A DNA stretch of 8,914 nt, taken from the NCBI GenBank assembly GCA_937871705.1, contig CALMOO010000722.1:1-8914 (forward strand). The letters are read 5' to 3'. The position numbers and the translations under genes are program-made. The first letter of the stretch is position 1, and each line of letters opens with the position of its first letter. Shown piece by piece: positions 6,722-8,914 of this stretch. The stretch is from an uncultured Hymenobacter sp. GTDB taxonomy: Bacteria; Bacteroidota; Bacteroidia; Cytophagales; Hymenobacteraceae. The notes below the pieces were generated by a model. It saw only the letters and a list, made by a program, of their open reading frames with translations, was not told the origin of the DNA and made no database searches.

Positions 6722-8914
6722 ATGCCTTCATCTGCTGCGTTCATCGCGAGGTTACACCGCTGGCGCTACCCCCTGCTGGCCGCTTTGCTGGGGCTGATGG
6801 CCCTGCTCTGGCCGGGCGTGCGGGCGGCGGTACGGGTCGATAATAGCTTGTCCATCTGGTTTTTGGAGGGCGACCCGGCGCTGCGCAGCTACCGGGCGTT
6901 TCAGCGGTTGTTTGGCAACGACGAGGTGGTGATAGTGGTGGTGCAAGACCGGGCCCACTCGCTACTCACGCCCGCCAATCAGCACCGTATCAGCTTGTTA
7001 AGCGCCGAATTGGCAGCCCTACCCACAGTGCAAACCGTGCTAGGTCCGGCCTCGGCGCGCACTACCGGCGGTGGCCTTGGCGGCACTACCCCCCTGCTCG
7101 ATACCGACCGCGACAGCACCACCCTGCGGGCCGCCCTAGCGCGGCAGCCCACCCTGCGCGACCAGCTCTTTACCCCCGACTACCACACCGCTCGCTTGCT
7201 GGTGACGCTGCGCAATCTGCCCGATTTTGACAACCAGCGCGGCTGGGTGCTGGGGCAGGTGCGGGCCGTGGTGGGGCAGCGTTTTGCCTTGGGCCAGCAG
7301 GCCTGGCTGGGCGGGGTAGGCGTGGTGTACGACGAGCTTAACACGCTGTCGCAGCACGACTTCGGCTTTTTTCTGGGGGTAGGCTACGCGCTGATGTTCT
7401 TGCTAATATGGCTCTTGTACCGGCGCTGGGCGCTGCTGCTCTACGCGCTGGGCATCGTGGGCACGGCCACTTACCTCACGCTGGGTTTGTACGGCGCGCT
7501 GGGCTACCGCCTCAACCTGCTCACGGTGCTGCTGCCAATCGTCATCATCCTGCTCGGGCTCATGGATGCGCTGCACGTTATTAATGAGGTGCAGCAGCTG
7601 GCGGCGCAACCTAGCCCTGGCGACGCCGCACCGCTTCCTACCCCTGCCGCACCGCAGGTAGCGCTGCATGCGCTCAGCGAGATGCTGTTTCCCTGCGCGG
7701 CCACCATGCTCACCAACGTGGCGGGCTTTCTGGCGCTGCTTAGCTCGCCAATGCCCATTTTGCGCACCTTCGGGCTGTTTGCCGGGGTAGGCATCGCGTG
7801 CTGCCTGGGGCTGACTTTTTTGTTGGGGGTGTGGCTGCTGCCGCTAGCGCGGCTAACGCCAGCGCGCGGGGCCGAGGGGCGGCCGGGCGGCATCACGCCG
7901 GCGGCCAGCGACGCGCTGGTGAGCCTCTACGGGTGGGTGCTGGGGCGCCGGCGGGCGCTGGCGCTGCTGTCGGCGGCGCTGGTGCTGGGGCTGGCGGCGG
8001 GCCTACCCCGGCTGCGAGCCGATACCTATACGCTAGGCTATTTTCCGGCTAATAACCCGGTGGTGCTCAGTCACCAAGCTCAGGAAAAAGCCTGGGGGCC
8101 CTACATGCCCCTAGAGCTGCTGGTGCACCCGCGCGCCGGCCATTCGCTGCACAGCCCCGAGGTGGTGCAAGCCACCGAGGCGCTCGCCGACTCGCTGCGC
8201 CGGCGGCGGGGAATCGGGCGGGTATTTGGGTTTTCGGGGCTGTACCGGGCGGGGCTGGAGGCGCAATTTGGGCCAGGCCGCCGCACCCAGGCGGCGCTGG
8301 GCAGCCGGGGCGCCCTGCGCCTCACCCACGAGCGCCTGGCCCAGGACTACCCCGCCCTGCTGGCACAGTTTGAGGACAGCAGCGGCACCGTGGGGCGCCT
8401 CACGCTGGCGGGCCCCATGCTCTCGGCCCGGCAGCTGAGCCGCGAAACGGAGGCCGTGCAGCAAGTGGCACGCCGGGTGCTGGGGCCGGTAGCCACCGTA
8501 GAGCCGGCTGGCTACGGGCCGTTGTATGCGGCTATTACGCAATACGTTACCAACTCGCAGACCAGCAGCTTGCTGTGGTCGTTCGGGGTGGTGCTGGGGC
8601 TGGTGTGGGTGCTGGTGCGCAGCTGGCGGCTGGCGCTGCTCACGGTGCTGCCCAATCTGTTTCCGGTGCTGGTGGTGCTGGGGTTTATGGGCTGGGCGGG
8701 CATTGCCCTCGACACGGCCACGGCCAGCATCGCGGCTATTGTGCTCAGCCTGAGCGTAGATGATACCGTGCACTTTATGAACTATTACCAGCGGCAGCGG
8801 CGGGTGCGGGCGCCCGCGGCCGCGCTGCTGGTCGCGAAGGGCTATCGCATTCTGGCCCGGAGCTTCACCGTGTCGGGCGGCGAGATCGACATCGTGGCGT
8901 TGCGGGGCGACCGG
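6722..8914 (+). CDS. RND/MMPL-superfamily exporter, 3' end replaced or missing
   Basis: The frame from ATG 6722 is open for 731 codons to the window edge; an in-frame TAG at 6680 and no ATG between make 6722 the likely start. The layout is that of COG1033-type RND exporters: TM1 (about 16-33), a large periplasmic domain (34-213) with SLSIWFLEGDP and FGNDEVVIVVV, TM2-TM4 (about 214-285, ending in GLMDALHVINEV), TM5-TM6 (about 325-376), TM7 (about 410-430), a second periplasmic domain, and TM8-TM10 (about 616-689, ending in SLSVDDTVHFMNYY). The paired D281 and D684/D685 sites fit proton coupling. A proline- and alanine-rich loop lies at about 290-310. TM11 and TM12 are missing: from about residue 700 the frame continues as a YraN-like sequence. 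Family members export lipids, hopanoids or pigments across or out of the inner membrane. Its divergent neighbours suggest it may export their product (inference). Confidence 0.85.
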   Translation, partial: MPSSAAFIARLHRWRYPLLAALLGLMALLWPGVRAAVRVDNSLSIWFLEGDPALRSYRAFQRLFGNDEVVIVVVQDRAHSLLTPANQHRISLLSAELAALPTVQTVLGPASARTTGGGLGGTTPLLDTDRDSTTLRAALARQPTLRDQLFTPDYHTARLLVTLRNLPDFDNQRGWVLGQVRAVVGQRFALGQQAWLGGVGVVYDELNTLSQHDFGFFLGVGYALMFLLIWLLYRRWALLLYALGIVGTATYLTLGLYGALGYRLNLLTVLLPIVIILLGLMDALHVINEVQQLAAQPSPGDAAPLPTPAAPQVALHALSEMLFPCAATMLTNVAGFLALLSSPMPILRTFGLFAGVGIACCLGLTFLLGVWLLPLARLTPARGAEGRPGGITPAASDALVSLYGWVLGRRRALALLSAALVLGLAAGLPRLRADTYTLGYFPANNPVVLSHQAQEKAWGPYMPLELLVHPRAGHSLHSPEVVQATEALADSLRRRRGIGRVFGFSGLYRAGLEAQFGPGRRTQAALGSRGALRLTHERLAQDYPALLAQFEDSSGTVGRLTLAGPMLSARQLSRETEAVQQVARRVLGPVATVEPAGYGPLYAAITQYVTNSQTSSLLWSFGVVLGLVWVLVRSWRLALLTVLPNLFPVLVVLGFMGWAGIALDTATASIAAIVLSLSVDDTVHFMNYYQRQRRVRAPAAALLVAKGYRILARSFTVSGGEIDIVALRGDR
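8806..8824. other. GC palindrome cluster at the RND/YraN switch point
   Basis: A perfect 12-base palindrome, GCGGGCGCCCGC (8806-8817), overlaps a perfect 10-base palindrome, CGCGGCCGCG (8815-8824), which includes a NotI recognition sequence (8816-8823). The frame changes identity from RND exporter to YraN-like within these bases. They encode an alanine-rich stretch (RAPAAAL) that would suit both proteins, so they could have acted as microhomology for recombination, template switching or mis-assembly. GC-rich palindromes are also expected by chance in this DNA. Confidence 0.5.
8820..8914 (+). other. yraN: YraN/UPF0102 (RuvC-like/endonuclease fold) N-terminal fragment in frame with the exporter
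   Basis: The last ~31 codons read AALLVAKGYRILARSF followed by GGEIDIVALRGD. They match the conserved N-terminal core of UPF0102 proteins: an alanine-rich helix, KGYRILxR, then the GEIDI/LVA strand with E721 and D723 of the exporter frame, which are the first metal-site residues of the restriction-endonuclease-like fold. The following EVK motif would lie just beyond the edge. The wording (LVAKGYRILARSF, IVALRGD) is closer to alphaproteobacterial YraN than to Bacteroidota versions as I remember them. No start codon or gap separates it from the exporter. Only the family match is visible; whether it is a genuine fusion or a junction artefact cannot be decided here. Confidence 0.6.

Noticed and set aside
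8111..8773. Open frame of 220 codons on the minus strand inside the exporter gene
   Set aside because: The His-, Gln- and Arg-rich product has no domain, while the plus-strand frame gives a full RND periplasmic domain and membrane helices over the same bases.

Overview
The window looks like GC-rich Bacteroidota DNA, most likely Hymenobacter or a close relative (inference). The evidence is a GC-rich coding sequence, short AT-rich intergenic gaps, no strong Shine-Dalgarno sequences before the starts, and a very high density of the 7-mer GGGGTAG/CTACCCC, which I associate from memory with Hymenobacter. No tRNA, rRNA, CRISPR array or insertion sequence was seen.

Layout. (1) 1-306 (+): C-terminal 101 residues of a DUF3419/BtaA-like protein, the SAM-dependent 3-amino-3-carboxypropyl transferase family. 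(2) 307-460: a gap holding a small AT hairpin and a long imperfect inverted repeat with an alternative internal fold. (3) 461-1606 (+): an aminoglycoside-phosphotransferase/choline-kinase-fold kinase. (4) 1607-1708: a convergent gap with a palindromic, terminator-like structure. (5) 1709-2779 (-): a GNAT-superfamily acyltransferase. (6) 2780-2983: a gap, AT-rich in its upstream half. (7) 2984-5605 (-): an 873-residue ATP-grasp/PEP-utilising-His-domain enzyme built like rifampicin phosphotransferase, not like PEP synthase. (8) 5589-6500 (-): a UbiA-superfamily membrane transferase that overlaps the enzyme downstream of it by 17 bases. (9) 6501-6721: a divergent control region. (10) 6722 to the window end (+): an RND/MMPL-type exporter. 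This is the longest uninterrupted frame after the dikinase-like gene; it has no stop before the edge.

Together, an aminocarboxypropyl transferase, a small-molecule kinase, an acyltransferase, a phosphotransferase or ligase of the Rph/PEP-synthase type, a membrane transferase and an RND exporter of the lipid-exporting class look like a candidate pathway for making and exporting an unusual polar lipid or lipid-linked metabolite. No product can be read from the sequence. The strongest structural link is the UbiA/dikinase overlap; the rest rests on adjacency.

The last ~95 bases need caution. The exporter frame stops resembling an RND protein before its last two membrane helices and continues in frame into what looks like the N-terminal part of a YraN/UPF0102 protein of alphaproteobacterial character. 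The switch falls in a run of overlapping GC palindromes. An assembly or amplification chimera at a contig edge is the likeliest explanation; a real gene fusion is possible.
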